64,000 bases of DNA from Algoriphagus litoralis (GTDB taxonomy: Bacteria; Bacteroidota; Bacteroidia; Cytophagales; Cyclobacteriaceae), in contig NZ_QGOL01000011.1 in assembly GCF_003259255.1 (NCBI RefSeq), positions 62,001-126,000 of the forward strand. The letters are read 5' to 3'. Positions 43,997-53,731 of this stretch are shown in pieces. The stretch's first letter is position 1, and every line of letters begins with the position of its first letter. Made by a program: the position numbers and the translations under genes. The notes beneath the pieces are model-generated. The model was not told the DNA's origin and did not search any database. It saw only the letters and a program-made list of their open reading frames with translations.

Positions 43997-46411
43997 ATGA
44001 AAATCTCGATAAACCGCCTTAAAAAATACATTGCTCTCACTGAAAGCCCCGAAGAAATTGCCGCACTCTTGACCCGATCAGGTCTGGAAGTGGAAGGCGT
44101 GGAGGAGTTTGTTTCGCTACCTGGCGGATTGGAAGGAATCGTGATCGGAGAAGTGTTGACTTGCGAAAGACATCCAGATGCCGACAAGCTGAGTTTAACA
44201 ACAGTTGATATAGGAGCGGGTACACCTTCACAGATCGTCTGCGGTGCACCGAATGTCGCCAAAGGTCAAAAGGTCGTAGTTGCCACTGTTGGAGCCAAGT
44301 TGTATCCGACTTCAGGTGAGCCTTTCGAGATCAAAAAAGCAAAAATCAGAGGACAGGCCTCCGAGGGAATGATTTGTGCTGAGGACGAAATCGGTCTGGG
44401 GACTTCCCATGCAGGCATCATGATCTTGGATACCGATCTTCCTAACGGAACTCCCGCTTCGGAATATTTCGAAGTTTCACAGGATCAGGTATTGGAGATT
44501 GGGCTGACGCCAAATCGAGCAGATGCCGCATCGCATTTGGGAGTAGCTAGGGACTTGAAAGCTTTGCTAGGCAGAGCAATTTGTCTTCCTGAGGAAAAGG
44601 AACTTTCAGTAGAAAAATCCGGCTCAGCCATTTCTGTAGAAGTGCAAAACCCGATTGACTGTCCCCGCTATGCTGGTGTTGTGTTGACCGACTTGAAAGT
44701 TGGTCCCAGCCCCCAGTGGCTTCAAAACTTCCTCAGATCATTGGATCTCGAGCCGATCAATAATGTGGTCGACATCACCAATTTCATTTTGCATGACTTG
44801 GGTCAGCCGCTTCATGCTTTTGATGCAGACAAGATTTCCGATGGAAAAATCATCGTAGGAAAGCTGCTTAAAGGAACGCCATTTGTGACATTGGACGGCA
44901 AGGAACGTAAGCTTTCCGGAGAAGAACTGATGATCTCTGACCCTCAAGGAGGACTTTGTATCGCAGGCGTTTTCGGAGGAAATCATTCAGGAGTGAGTGA
45001 CCAGACGACTTCTATTTTCTTGGAATCCGCTTATTTTTCACCTGATGTGATCCGAAAAGGTTCGCAATTCCATGGGCTGAAAACAGACGCTTCGTTTCGA
45101 TTTGAAAGAGGAACAGATCCGAATATGCCAGTTTATGCGCTGAAGGCTGCGGTGAAATTGCTTCAGGAGATTGCCGGAGGGAAAGTTGCATCAGAAATCA
45201 TCGATCTATATCCGGAGCCTGCACAGGATTTTGTAATTGAAGTGAGCTACGGCCATATCAACCGCCTCATCGGAAAGAAAATCGCTCCTGCTGAAGTGAA
45301 ATCCATTTTGGAAAGTCTGGACATCAACGTAGAAAATGAGACTGAAGAAGGATTCACCGCGATTGTGAAGCCTTATCGAGTGGATGTCACCCGAGAGGCT
45401 GATATCATTGAGGAAGTGCTTAGAATTCACGGATTCCATCAAGTGGAGCTGTCTGAAAATCTTCGCACGGACTATCTCGCCGAGCATCCGGTCAAAGACC
45501 TAAATAAGCTGCAGTATCGAATGACTGAAATGCTTGCTGGTCAGGGATACTTTGAATTGATCACCAATAGCCTGACCAAGCCAGTGTATGCTGAAAAATC
45601 CGGCTTTTTGGATCCTGCCTCGAACGTAGAAATATTCAACAAGCTCAGCGAAGATTTGGGCGTGATGCGTCAGACCCTACTTTTCAATGGCTTGGAAGTT
45701 TTGGCACATAATATCAATAGACGTCAGACTGATCTCAAATGCTTTGAATTTGGTACAGTATATCAGAAGACGGCTGAAGGCTACAAAGAGGGAAGGCGTT
45801 TGGCAATTTTCCACTCAGGTAATCGTTCTGCTGAAAGTTGGCTTGAGCCAGCTAAGCCTTTTGGAGTGCCGGATATGCTAGCCACCGCTGAGCGGATTAT
45901 GACTCGATTGAACATCCAGATTTCCAAAGTGACCAAAATTGAAGAATCTCCTTTTGAAGTAGGATTGAGTCTTAAGATTGGAGAGAAAGAAGTGGGCAAA
46001 ATCGGACTCGTAGACGAAAAACTACTGAAGTTGGCCGAAGTCAGACAGGAGGTTTGGTTTGGGGAATTCGATTGGGATCTTTTGGTGAAGAAAGCTACGG
46101 GGCTGAAGAAATTCGAGGAAATCTCCAAATTCCCGGAAGTTCGGCGCGATCTTTCCCTTGTGATCGACAAGTCAGTCACTTATGCTGAAGTTGAGCAAGT
46201 TGCCAATAAGGTAGGAGGAAAGCTTCTGAGAAGAATCGGAGTATTCGATGTCTATCAGGGAGACAAGATAGATTCGGGCAAGAAAGCCTATGCACTGAGT
46301 TTTTACCTTCAGGATCAGGAAAATACACTTACCGATAAGGTAATTGAGAAAACAATGAGTAAATTGATTCAAGCCTTCCAGGATCAGGTAGGCGCTATCA
46401 TCAGAAGCTAA
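43997..46411 (+). CDS. pheT: Phenylalanine-tRNA ligase beta subunit
   Basis: An 804-residue subunit with the standard order: EMAP-type tRNA-binding domain (about 40-150, VCGAPNVAKGQKV), B3/B4 editing domain (about 205-395), B5 domain, the catalytic-like core with READIIEEVLRIHGF, and the C-terminal ferredoxin-fold anticodon-binding domain (about 710-804, FPEVRRDLSLVID). It pairs with PheS, which is not in this window. Confidence 0.98.
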   Translation: MKISINRLKKYIALTESPEEIAALLTRSGLEVEGVEEFVSLPGGLEGIVIGEVLTCERHPDADKLSLTTVDIGAGTPSQIVCGAPNVAKGQKVVVATVGAKLYPTSGEPFEIKKAKIRGQASEGMICAEDEIGLGTSHAGIMILDTDLPNGTPASEYFEVSQDQVLEIGLTPNRADAASHLGVARDLKALLGRAICLPEEKELSVEKSGSAISVEVQNPIDCPRYAGVVLTDLKVGPSPQWLQNFLRSLDLEPINNVVDITNFILHDLGQPLHAFDADKISDGKIIVGKLLKGTPFVTLDGKERKLSGEELMISDPQGGLCIAGVFGGNHSGVSDQTTSIFLESAYFSPDVIRKGSQFHGLKTDASFRFERGTDPNMPVYALKAAVKLLQEIAGGKVASEIIDLYPEPAQDFVIEVSYGHINRLIGKKIAPAEVKSILESLDINVENETEEGFTAIVKPYRVDVTREADIIEEVLRIHGFHQVELSENLRTDYLAEHPVKDLNKLQYRMTEMLAGQGYFELITNSLTKPVYAEKSGFLDPASNVEIFNKLSEDLGVMRQTLLFNGLEVLAHNINRRQTDLKCFEFGTVYQKTAEGYKEGRRLAIFHSGNRSAESWLEPAKPFGVPDMLATAERIMTRLNIQISKVTKIEESPFEVGLSLKIGEKEVGKIGLVDEKLLKLAEVRQEVWFGEFDWDLLVKKATGLKKFEEISKFPEVRRDLSLVIDKSVTYAEVEQVANKVGGKLLRRIGVFDVYQGDKIDSGKKAYALSFYLQDQENTLTDKVIEKTMSKLIQAFQDQVGAIIRS

Positions 46412-46413
46412 AA

Positions 46414-46698
46414 ATGATTCACGAAGAACTGCAAAAATTGGAAAAACTGGCGGTACAAGTCAGTAAAAAACTGGAGTCAGTGACCGCTGAGAATGAGCAG
46501 CTAAGAGCTCGATTGGCAGCGCTGGAGCGGGGAATTGAAGACAAAGAGCAGGAAATCCATCATTTTAAAAATAAGATTAAAATTAGTAACATTGTGGACA
46601 ACCGACCGGTGAATCCAGAGGATGCCACCGAAATGAGTGACTTAATCAATAATTATATACAAGAAATTGATCATTTGATCACATACCTTTCCGAATGA
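46414..46698 (+). CDS. Coiled-coil protein upstream of zapA
   Basis: A 94-residue protein starting 2 bp after pheT. Residues about 3-55 are a heptad-rich coiled coil (LQKLEKLAVQVSKKLESVTAENEQLRARLAALERGIEDKEQEIHHFKNK). The tail (MSDLINNYIQEIDHLITYL) is a second helix. It lies one base before zapA, so a ZapB-like partner role in division is a reasonable inference. Confidence 0.8.
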   Translation: MIHEELQKLEKLAVQVSKKLESVTAENEQLRARLAALERGIEDKEQEIHHFKNKIKISNIVDNRPVNPEDATEMSDLINNYIQEIDHLITYLSE

Positions 46699-46699
46699 T

Positions 46700-46984
46700 A
46701 TGGAGACGCTGGCCATCAGAGTGAAAATCGGAGAAAGGGAGTATCCCATGCGAGTCAAGCCTGAAGATGAGGCCAAGATCAGACATGCTGGGAAGCTGAT
46801 TAATGAGAAATTGAGGAAATATAAAGCCGAATTTGGTTTGGATGATTTTCAGGATTTGCTTGCCATGGTCGCTTTTGACTGCATGGTGGAATCGCTGGAG
46901 ACCAATGAGGTCAATGCTGAAGACAGCGAACATGTTCGCAGTAGTCTTGCTCATATTTCAGCTTTGCTGGCCAAAGCTGTTTGA
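46700..46984 (+). CDS. zapA: Cell division protein ZapA
   Basis: A 94-residue ZapA: beta-strand head with KIGEREYPMRVKPEDEAKIRHAGKLINEKL followed by a long helix. It cross-links FtsZ filaments at the Z ring. It is in one operon with the upstream coiled-coil gene and probably pheT. Confidence 0.92.
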   Translation: METLAIRVKIGEREYPMRVKPEDEAKIRHAGKLINEKLRKYKAEFGLDDFQDLLAMVAFDCMVESLETNEVNAEDSEHVRSSLAHISALLAKAV

Positions 46985-47050
46985 TTATTGATATCCACTT
47001 ATTTCTGGGATTTTCGGAGCCGGTTAGGTAGTATAACTATATAAATACCT

Positions 47051-48616
47051 ATGGCAGACGTACTATTTATCATCCTGGCCGCTTTGGCTGGATTAGGTGG
47101 AGGAGCCGCTTTGGCGGGATTTTTCATCAAAAATAAAAATGCGAAGTTGGAAGAGGAGACCAAAGAAAGGGTCAAATCCATGCTTCGGGAGGCTGAACTT
47201 ACAGCCGAAACAATCAAAAAAGACCGAATTCTTGAAGCAAAGGAAAAGTACCTCAAGTTAAAGTCGGAGTTTGATGAGGAGATGAATACTAAAAAGAACC
47301 TCATCATCACCAACGAAAATAAGGTCAAGCAGCTGCAGAGCCAAGTTTCGAAAGAGCAGGAAGCACTCAAGCGCAAGGAAGCGGAACTCGACAGCAAGAA
47401 AGAAAACTTAAACGCACAGCTTCATTCGGTTCAAGTTAAAAAAGAAGAACTAGACCGAATCACCAACCAGCGGATCGCAGACCTGGAAAAAGTAGCTGGT
47501 CTGACACGCGAGGAAGCCAAGGAGCAGATCATCAATATGCTGACCGAAGAGGCGCAATCCAAAGCTTCTTCTCAAATCAAAGATATCCTCGATGAAGCGA
47601 AGTTGACTGCTACCAAGCAAGCGAAAAAGATTGTCTTGGATACCATTCAGCGTACAGCTACAGAGCATGCCGTGGAAAACTGCGTGTCTGTATTCAACAT
47701 CGAAAGTGACGACATCAAAGGTAAAATCATCGGTCGTGAAGGTAGAAATATCCGAGCGCTCGAAGCTGCTACCGGAGTCGAGATCGTAGTAGATGATACC
47801 CCTGAGGCGATCATTATTTCCGGATTTGATCCGGTCAGAAGAGAGATTGCGAGACTTTCCCTTCACAGGCTGGTTCAGGATGGTCGAATCCACCCTGCCA
47901 GAATTGAAGAGGTGGTTGCAAAAACGGAAAAGAACATCGAGGAAGAAATCGTCGAAATCGGCGAGCGTACCTGTATCGATTTGGGAATTCATGGTCTGCA
48001 TCCCGAATTGATCCGAATGGTCGGACGAATGAGATTCCGCTCCTCCTACGGGCAGAACCTGTTACAGCACTCTCGTGAGGTAGCAAAACTGGCGGCAACT
48101 ATGGCTGCTGAAATGGGACTAAATGCCAAACTGGCTAAGCGCGCAGGATTGCTCCATGATATTGGAAAGGTCTGGCCAGAAGAACAGGAACTACCACACG
48201 CGGTGTTGGGAATGGAGCTCGCAAAACGATACAAAGAGCATCCTGAAATCTGCAATGCCATCGGGGCTCACCACGATGAGATCGAAATGACGTCGATGAT
48301 TTCACCGATCGTTCAGGCTTGTGATGCGATTTCCGGATCCAGACCAGGAGCACGCCGTGAGATCATGGACAGCTACATCAAGCGTCTCAAAGAATTGGAA
48401 GAATTAGCCCTTGCTTTTGACGGAGTCAACAAATGCTTTGCGATGCAAGCAGGTAGAGAACTTCGAATTTTGGTAGATGCAGATAATGTCGATGATCAGC
48501 GGGCAGGCAAGCTTTCTTTTGATATTTCTCAGAAAATTGAAAAAGAAATGCAATACCCAGGCCAAATCAAAGTGACGGTGATCCGTGAAATGAGAGCTGT
48601 CAATTACGCCAGATAA
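47051..48616 (+). CDS. rny: Ribonuclease Y
   Basis: A 521-residue RNase Y: N-terminal membrane helix (about 3-26), long coiled coil (about 28-200), KH domain (about 210-270, [27 protein letters not shown]) and HD domain (about 330-430, HSREVAKL...GLLHDIGKV). It is a membrane-bound endoribonuclease that starts mRNA decay. Confidence 0.97.
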   Translation: MADVLFIILAALAGLGGGAALAGFFIKNKNAKLEEETKERVKSMLREAELTAETIKKDRILEAKEKYLKLKSEFDEEMNTKKNLIITNENKVKQLQSQVSKEQEALKRKEAELDSKKENLNAQLHSVQVKKEELDRITNQRIADLEKVAGLTREEAKEQIINMLTEEAQSKASSQIKDILDEAKLTATKQAKKIVLDTIQRTATEHAVENCVSVFNIESDDIKGKIIGREGRNIRALEAATGVEIVVDDTPEAIIISGFDPVRREIARLSLHRLVQDGRIHPARIEEVVAKTEKNIEEEIVEIGERTCIDLGIHGLHPELIRMVGRMRFRSSYGQNLLQHSREVAKLAATMAAEMGLNAKLAKRAGLLHDIGKVWPEEQELPHAVLGMELAKRYKEHPEICNAIGAHHDEIEMTSMISPIVQACDAISGSRPGARREIMDSYIKRLKELEELALAFDGVNKCFAMQAGRELRILVDADNVDDQRAGKLSFDISQKIEKEMQYPGQIKVTVIREMRAVNYAR

Positions 48617-48639
48617 TTTCACATTTGGATGAATACAAG

Positions 48640-48671
48640 ATGGCAATTACCTTTAGGTAGTTGCCATTTTT
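48640..48671 (+). terminator. Terminator after rny
   Basis: 13-bp arms (48640-48652, 48655-48667, one G-U) with a 2-nt loop and a T run. It overlaps the open frame upstream of the next gene, which supports the later start at 48679. Confidence 0.82.
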
Positions 48672-48678
48672 GTTTTGT

Positions 48679-49449
48679 ATGAAACCAAACTACTATTTAG
48701 CCAGCCGGGTCTCTTGGTGGATGGAGCAAGCCCGCTTTTTATTGTTCAAGAGGAGCCTGACAGCTTCGGACTTGGGTTTTCTTGAGCGGAATTTCCCTTT
48801 TTATTGTAAATTAAATCCTAGGCACAAAAAGGAATTTTTGGTCAAGTTGGAGATGATTCTATCGTCAAAGAAATTTGTCCCAAGAGGTGGACTGGAGGAG
48901 GTTTCATCTGAAATGGAAGTGCTCATCAGTGCCACCATTGCGATGGTTACCTTTGGTTGGAAGCGTCTTCGACTCGCCCACTTTCATACGATCCTCGTTT
49001 ATCCCAACGCTTATTTCAGTACCTCAAACAAAACCTATCACAGGGGGGAAGTCAATCCCAGATTTGGGTTGATTGTTGTTTCTTGGCGCTGCTTCGTGGA
49101 GGGATTTTTGGATACCAAAGACGGGGTGAATCTTGGAATCCATGAGATTGCTCACGCGCTCAAACTGGCAAATCAAATTGAATCAGACGGAGAAAAGGAG
49201 TTTGAACCTCATGCATGGGCGAAATACAAAAGCTTGGTACCTTTCGAACTGGAAAAAGTAAGAACTGGGGAAAATTCCCTTTTCCGCGAAGCGGCCACAC
49301 TCAATGAGCATGAGTTTTTTGCGGTTGCGCTGGAGAATTTCTTTGAGCGGCCATGGCAGTTCTTCCACGAGAGACCGGAGCTTTACCAGGCGATCGTCCA
49401 ATTGCTAAAACAGGATCCGAGAGTTTGGGAAAAACCGGAAGGTCATTGA
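48679..49449 (+). CDS. MtfA-like zinc peptidase (M90 family)
   Basis: A 256-residue protein from ATG 48679. The zinc-binding HExxH motif is in LGIHEIAHALKLAN, with downstream Glu ligands in LNEHEFFAVALENFFERP. MtfA of E. coli binds the regulator Mlc and controls glucose uptake genes; no Mlc relative is seen here. N-terminal hydrophobic residues are few, so it is likely cytoplasmic. Confidence 0.87.
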   Translation: MKPNYYLASRVSWWMEQARFLLFKRSLTASDLGFLERNFPFYCKLNPRHKKEFLVKLEMILSSKKFVPRGGLEEVSSEMEVLISATIAMVTFGWKRLRLAHFHTILVYPNAYFSTSNKTYHRGEVNPRFGLIVVSWRCFVEGFLDTKDGVNLGIHEIAHALKLANQIESDGEKEFEPHAWAKYKSLVPFELEKVRTGENSLFREAATLNEHEFFAVALENFFERPWQFFHERPELYQAIVQLLKQDPRVWEKPEGH

Positions 49450-49520
49450 AACTTGTCTTTTTTAGCTGACTATAATCCTTCTTGACTTTATCTCCTCAGA
49501 ACATTAGCTAAACTCTCCCA

Positions 49521-49913
49521 ATGAAATTCGAACACTTTGCACTCAATGTCCCCAATGCATCCGAAATGTCGCTTTGGTATGAAACTCACCTCGGATTGGC
49601 CGTGGTGAAAAAGATGACTGAATCGCCATTTATGACTTTTCTCGCAGATGACAGCGGGACGATCATGCTGGAAATCTACAGCAATCCCAAGGGCGAAACG
49701 CTTGATTTCAATAGCTACCATCCTTTGGCAGTCCATTTGGCATTTGTGTCAAAAGATCCAGCTAAGGACAAAGCTCGACTGATAGAAGCTGGTGCTATCG
49801 AAATTAGTGATGATAATTTGCCGGACGGCTCACATTTGGTCATGCTTCGTGATCCTTGGGGTGTTTGTATTCAGTTTTGCAAAAGAGCTGTTCCGATGTT
49901 GAAAGCCAACTAA
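49521..49913 (+). CDS. VOC family protein
   Basis: A 130-residue glyoxalase-fold protein. Metal ligands fit the family: His in FEHFALNV, His in AVHLAFV and Glu/Gln near RDPWGVCIQFC. It sits at the head of the dehydrogenase/TRAP cluster and could act on the same substrate, but that is inference from position. Confidence 0.85.
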   Translation: MKFEHFALNVPNASEMSLWYETHLGLAVVKKMTESPFMTFLADDSGTIMLEIYSNPKGETLDFNSYHPLAVHLAFVSKDPAKDKARLIEAGAIEISDDNLPDGSHLVMLRDPWGVCIQFCKRAVPMLKAN

Positions 49914-49956
49914 TCGAATTTCGGAATTCCGACCTTTTTTCTCGTTCTTGAAACCT

Positions 49957-50970
49957 ATGAAGGACGTCCTGATTCCCTTTGATGAGTTAGTTTCTGCCCT
50001 TAAGCAGATTTTGTTGCAGGTTGGTTTCGAAGAAAGTCGGGCAGATCGATGCGCCACACTTTTTGCGAAAGCAGATCTGGATGGAGTCCGATCCCACGGA
50101 ATCAATCGCTTTCCACTTTTTCTGGAATTCATCGAAAAGGGATATGTCAAACCGAAAAATTCTCCCACACTGTTCAGTGAAATCGTGCTTTTTGAGCGCT
50201 GGGATGGAAATTTGGGACCGGGAAATTTGAATGCCGAGTTTGCAATGGACCGAGCGATCAAGCTTTCCCGAGAATTTGGGATCGGTTGTGTGGCTTTGGC
50301 CCAAACCAATCATTGGATGCGGGGAGGGAATTTTGGTTGGCAGGCTGTCGAGGCCGGATGTATCGGAATTTGCTTTACCAATACCAAGCCTAATATGCCT
50401 GCTTGGGGCGGAAGTGAACCGATCCTCGGGAATAATCCGCTTGTAATCGGAATTCCCAGAAAGGAATCGCCTGTGGTGCTTGACATGGCGATGTCCCAGT
50501 TCGCCTATGGACAAATGAGTTTGTACGCTCAAAAAGGTGAGAATTTGCCTTTTGAAGGAGGGTTTGACTTGAAAGGAAATCTAACTAAAAACCCAACCGA
50601 AATACTTGAAAATCACCTAGCCTTACCGATGGGTTTGTGGAAAGGAGCGGGGCTTTCTTTGGTTCTGGATTTATTGGCCAGTGTTTTTTCCGGAGGAAAT
50701 TCCACGCACGAAGTGGATCACAATGGCGATGAATATGGGCTTTCTCAGGTGTTTCTATGCTTTGATCCAATTAAGTTGGGATTGGCGGAATGGATGGAGA
50801 CCAAGATTGACAGCGTCCTTGATAATCTGAAAAATTCTGCCGTTTTTGAAGGGGAAGCAGTTCGGTTTCCCGGGGAAAAAGTCTTGGAAACCCGAGCCAG
50901 AAACCTGGAAAATGGAATTCCTGTGGCAGAATCCACTTGGGCAAAAATCCTTAAACACGTAGAGAAATGA
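49957..50970 (+). CDS. Malate/lactate dehydrogenase-like (YiaK-type) oxidoreductase
   Basis: A 337-residue Ldh_2 family NAD(P)H-dependent reductase from ATG 49957 (a TTG nine bases earlier is less likely). Hallmarks: DLDGVRSHGINRFPLFLE, GCVALAQTNHWMRGGNFG, LVIGIPRKESPVVLDMAMSQFAYGQM. Members include YiaK (2,3-diketo-L-gulonate reductase). Together with the TRAP genes downstream the order recalls yiaK-yiaMNO, so a sugar acid is the likely substrate. Confidence 0.87.
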   Translation: MKDVLIPFDELVSALKQILLQVGFEESRADRCATLFAKADLDGVRSHGINRFPLFLEFIEKGYVKPKNSPTLFSEIVLFERWDGNLGPGNLNAEFAMDRAIKLSREFGIGCVALAQTNHWMRGGNFGWQAVEAGCIGICFTNTKPNMPAWGGSEPILGNNPLVIGIPRKESPVVLDMAMSQFAYGQMSLYAQKGENLPFEGGFDLKGNLTKNPTEILENHLALPMGLWKGAGLSLVLDLLASVFSGGNSTHEVDHNGDEYGLSQVFLCFDPIKLGLAEWMETKIDSVLDNLKNSAVFEGEAVRFPGEKVLETRARNLENGIPVAESTWAKILKHVEK

Positions 50971-51018
50971 AATCGAGCCTGAATATAGGAATCTCACTTG
51001 GTAGGATAACTACAATAA

Positions 51019-51048
51019 ATGCGAGATTCCATGTGACTTTTAAAAAAC
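51019..51048 (+). repeat. Leader-like dispersed repeat, copy 3 (short)
   Basis: ATGCGAGATTCC, then ATGTGACTTTTAAAAAAC, ending 12 nt before the oxidoreductase start. It lacks the central CCCGAT...ATCGGG hairpin of the copies at 2910 and 27523. Confidence 0.45.
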
Positions 51049-51060
51049 AATTGTAATCAC

Positions 51061-52092
51061 ATGAAAATTGGAATCATCGGAACTGGATCAATTACCGGAA
51101 AGCATGCGCAGGCAATTGCTGAAATTGAAGGAGCGGAATTGGTTGCTTTGTACAATCCCAATCCTGAAAGTGCCGCCAAAGCCAAAGCTCAGTTTGGGCT
51201 TCTTGTTTTGACAGATCTTGAAGAATTTTTGAAGGTTCCCGACATGGAAATCGTCTGTGTCTGCACGCCGAGCGGGATGCATTTGGAGCCTGCATTAGCT
51301 GCCGCAAAAGCGGGAAAACACCTCATGATTGAAAAACCGATCGAAATCAATCTCAAACGTACTGACGAATTAATTGCTGCTTGCGCTGAGAACAAAGTAA
51401 AACTTGCCGTGATTTTCCAAAACCGATTTACTGAAGATTATCAAAAGCTGAAAAGAGCGGTATCGGAAGGAGTTTTTGGTCGACTCCTCATGGGCAATGC
51501 CTACGTGAATTGGTTCAGGGATTCTGCCTATTATTCTACCAGCAATTGGAAAGGGACTCTGGAAGCGGACGGTGGAGGTGCATTGATCAATCAGGGGATT
51601 CATACGGTTGATTTGCTCTTGGATTTGATGGGTGATGTCAAAAGCGTCTTTGGGCAAGTACAGACAACTTTATATCCCATCGAAGGGGAAGATTTGGGAG
51701 CGGCCATCGTGAATTTCAAAAATGGAGCTTTGGGAAATATCACTTCAGCCACAGCATTATATCCTGGATATCCGGAGCGGATCGAAATTTTCGGGACGGA
51801 GGGGAGTGCCATTCTGGAAGCCGGCAAGCTAACCCAATGGAATATCAAAGAAAGTTCAGAAATTGTCAAGCCAAGCCAAAATTCCGGAGGTTCTGGCGCT
51901 TCCGACCCAACAGCGATCGGGCATCAGTTACATTTGGCCCAGTGGAAACTTTTCCTCAGAGCAATTCAGGAAGATCAAACTCCAGTGGTCGATGGCGAAA
52001 CTGCCAGAAAATCAGTGGAACTAATCCGGGCGATCTATTTTTCTTCTAAAAAAGGGAAAATAGTAGCGTTTCCTTTTGAGGATGAGGATTGA
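51061..52092 (+). CDS. Gfo/Idh/MocA family oxidoreductase
   Basis: A 343-residue enzyme. The N-terminal Rossmann part has GIIGTGSITGKHAQAI; the conserved EKPIEINL (Lys about 96) and the GGGALINQGIHTVDLLLDLMG segment with catalytic-site His fit the family. It oxidises or reduces sugars with NAD(P). Its position between the YiaK-like gene and the TRAP genes suggests sugar-acid metabolism. Confidence 0.92.
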   Translation: MKIGIIGTGSITGKHAQAIAEIEGAELVALYNPNPESAAKAKAQFGLLVLTDLEEFLKVPDMEIVCVCTPSGMHLEPALAAAKAGKHLMIEKPIEINLKRTDELIAACAENKVKLAVIFQNRFTEDYQKLKRAVSEGVFGRLLMGNAYVNWFRDSAYYSTSNWKGTLEADGGGALINQGIHTVDLLLDLMGDVKSVFGQVQTTLYPIEGEDLGAAIVNFKNGALGNITSATALYPGYPERIEIFGTEGSAILEAGKLTQWNIKESSEIVKPSQNSGGSGASDPTAIGHQLHLAQWKLFLRAIQEDQTPVVDGETARKSVELIRAIYFSSKKGKIVAFPFEDED

Positions 52093-52232
52093 AAGAATAG
52101 GCTGAAATCTATTTTTGATTTAATCGCTTTTTGTCTCCTTTTAAATCGCATTTAAATCGATTTCGTAATTTCTGGGGATTCTAAGCTAAGAAAATCCAAT
52201 ATTGGTACTACTTAGTCAGTAAACCCAATCCC

Positions 52233-53219
52233 ATGCAAAAGACCCTCACCGTATTTCTATTCTTGATTTTTGCGGGAGCTTTATCCTATTCCTGTAACAG
52301 TCCACTCGACGTCAAAATCATCAAACTGGGCCATGCCCAAGTCGTCAATCATCCAGTCCATGAAGCCATGCTATTTATGGCAGAGCAAGTCGAAAAGAAA
52401 TCCAATGGCAAGATCATCATGAAAGTCTATCCCAATCAGCAATTGGGCTCTGAGCGGGAATTGATAGAGCTTTTGCAGATCGGGAGTTTGGGGATGACAA
52501 AAGTATCTGCAGCAGCTTTGGAAGGTTTTGCTCCGACGATGCAGGTTTTTGGCATGCCGTATCTTTTCAGGGATGATGCGCATCAGCGGAAAGTTTTGGA
52601 AGGAGAAATCGGGAAACAGCTTTTGCTCGATGGGGAAGAATTTTGGCTTCGTGGACTGACCTATTATGACGCGGGGAAACGGAGCTTTTACACCAAAGAC
52701 AAACCCGTAGAAACTCCTGCCGATCTCGCCGGCCTCAAAGTGCGCGTGATGGAAAGTCCCACAGCCTCCAATATGGTCAAAAGCCTGGGAAGTTCGCCGA
52801 CTCCGGTTTCCTACGGAGAACTTTATACAGCATTGCAGCAGGGAATTGTGGATGCTGCAGAAAATAATCCTCCAAGTTTGTACACTTCAAAGCACTATGA
52901 AGTCTGCAAGTTTTACAGTCTGGATGAGCATACTGCCATACCCGATGTAGTGATCATCAGCACAAAAGTATGGGAACGACTTACACCTGAGGAGCAAGCT
53001 TGGGTGCAGGAAGCTGCAGACGAATCGGCCAAGTATGAGTATGAGCTTTGGGCAAAGTCTACCGCAGAATCCATGCGAGAGCTAGAGGCTGCTGGAGTGA
53101 CGATCACCTATCCAGATAAAGAGCCATTCCGAAAAGCTGTGGAGGGGGTCTACGAAGAGCTCAAGGTCCAACAGCCTGAGATTTATGAGATAGTGAGTGC
53201 GATCAGAAAAGTCAATTAA
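52233..53219 (+). CDS. TRAP transporter solute-binding protein (DctP type)
   Basis: A 328-residue lipoprotein-like binding protein (signal with SYSCNSP, Cys21). LGHAQVVNHPVHEAMLFMAEQVEKKSNGKI and VRVMESPTASNMVKSLGSSPTPVSYGELYTALQQGIVDAAENNP are DctP motifs; the Arg near 165 usually binds the carboxylate. It hands an organic or sugar acid to the permease encoded next. Confidence 0.93.
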   Translation: MQKTLTVFLFLIFAGALSYSCNSPLDVKIIKLGHAQVVNHPVHEAMLFMAEQVEKKSNGKIIMKVYPNQQLGSERELIELLQIGSLGMTKVSAAALEGFAPTMQVFGMPYLFRDDAHQRKVLEGEIGKQLLLDGEEFWLRGLTYYDAGKRSFYTKDKPVETPADLAGLKVRVMESPTASNMVKSLGSSPTPVSYGELYTALQQGIVDAAENNPPSLYTSKHYEVCKFYSLDEHTAIPDVVIISTKVWERLTPEEQAWVQEAADESAKYEYELWAKSTAESMRELEAAGVTITYPDKEPFRKAVEGVYEELKVQQPEIYEIVSAIRKVN

Positions 53220-53239
53220 CCCGAAATCCCTCAAAAAAC

Positions 53240-53731
53240 ATGTTTTCAAGTTCCTCCAAATCCAAATTGGACCATGTAATTGCCACGATGCTTGTCATCT
53301 TGATGGCATTGATGGTGCTGAATGTGACCTGGCAAGTCACTTCCAGATATGTATTTAAAGATCCGAGTTCCTTTACAGATGAACTCTCCCGCTACATGCT
53401 CATTTGGGTGGGAATGCTGGGAGCGGCCTATGTGGCAGGGAAAAATGAACACCTAGCCATTGATGTGATTCTGACCAGTCTTCGGGAGAAAACGCAAAAA
53501 CGAATGTTGGTTTTGGTTAGTCTTTTGGTGTTGACTTTTGCAATGACAGTGATGGTCATCGGAGGATCAAATCTGGTGTACATCACTTTTATTCTTGGGC
53601 AGAAGTCAGCAACATTACAGATTCCACTTGCCTATGTCTATGGTATCATTCCTTTCAGTGGTTTGCTGGTCACCTATTACCAAGTGTATGCAATCACCCA
53701 ATTGAATCATGACCTAAAATCCGCCAAATAA
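53240..53731 (+). CDS. TRAP transporter small permease (DctQ type)
   Basis: A 163-residue protein with four membrane helices (about 12-33, 48-67, 87-108, 128-150). The DPSSFTDELSRYMLIWVGMLGAAYVAGKNEHLAID segment is the DctQ hallmark. Its stop and the next ATG share one base (TAATG). Confidence 0.93.
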   Translation: MFSSSSKSKLDHVIATMLVILMALMVLNVTWQVTSRYVFKDPSSFTDELSRYMLIWVGMLGAAYVAGKNEHLAIDVILTSLREKTQKRMLVLVSLLVLTFAMTVMVIGGSNLVYITFILGQKSATLQIPLAYVYGIIPFSGLLVTYYQVYAITQLNHDLKSAK

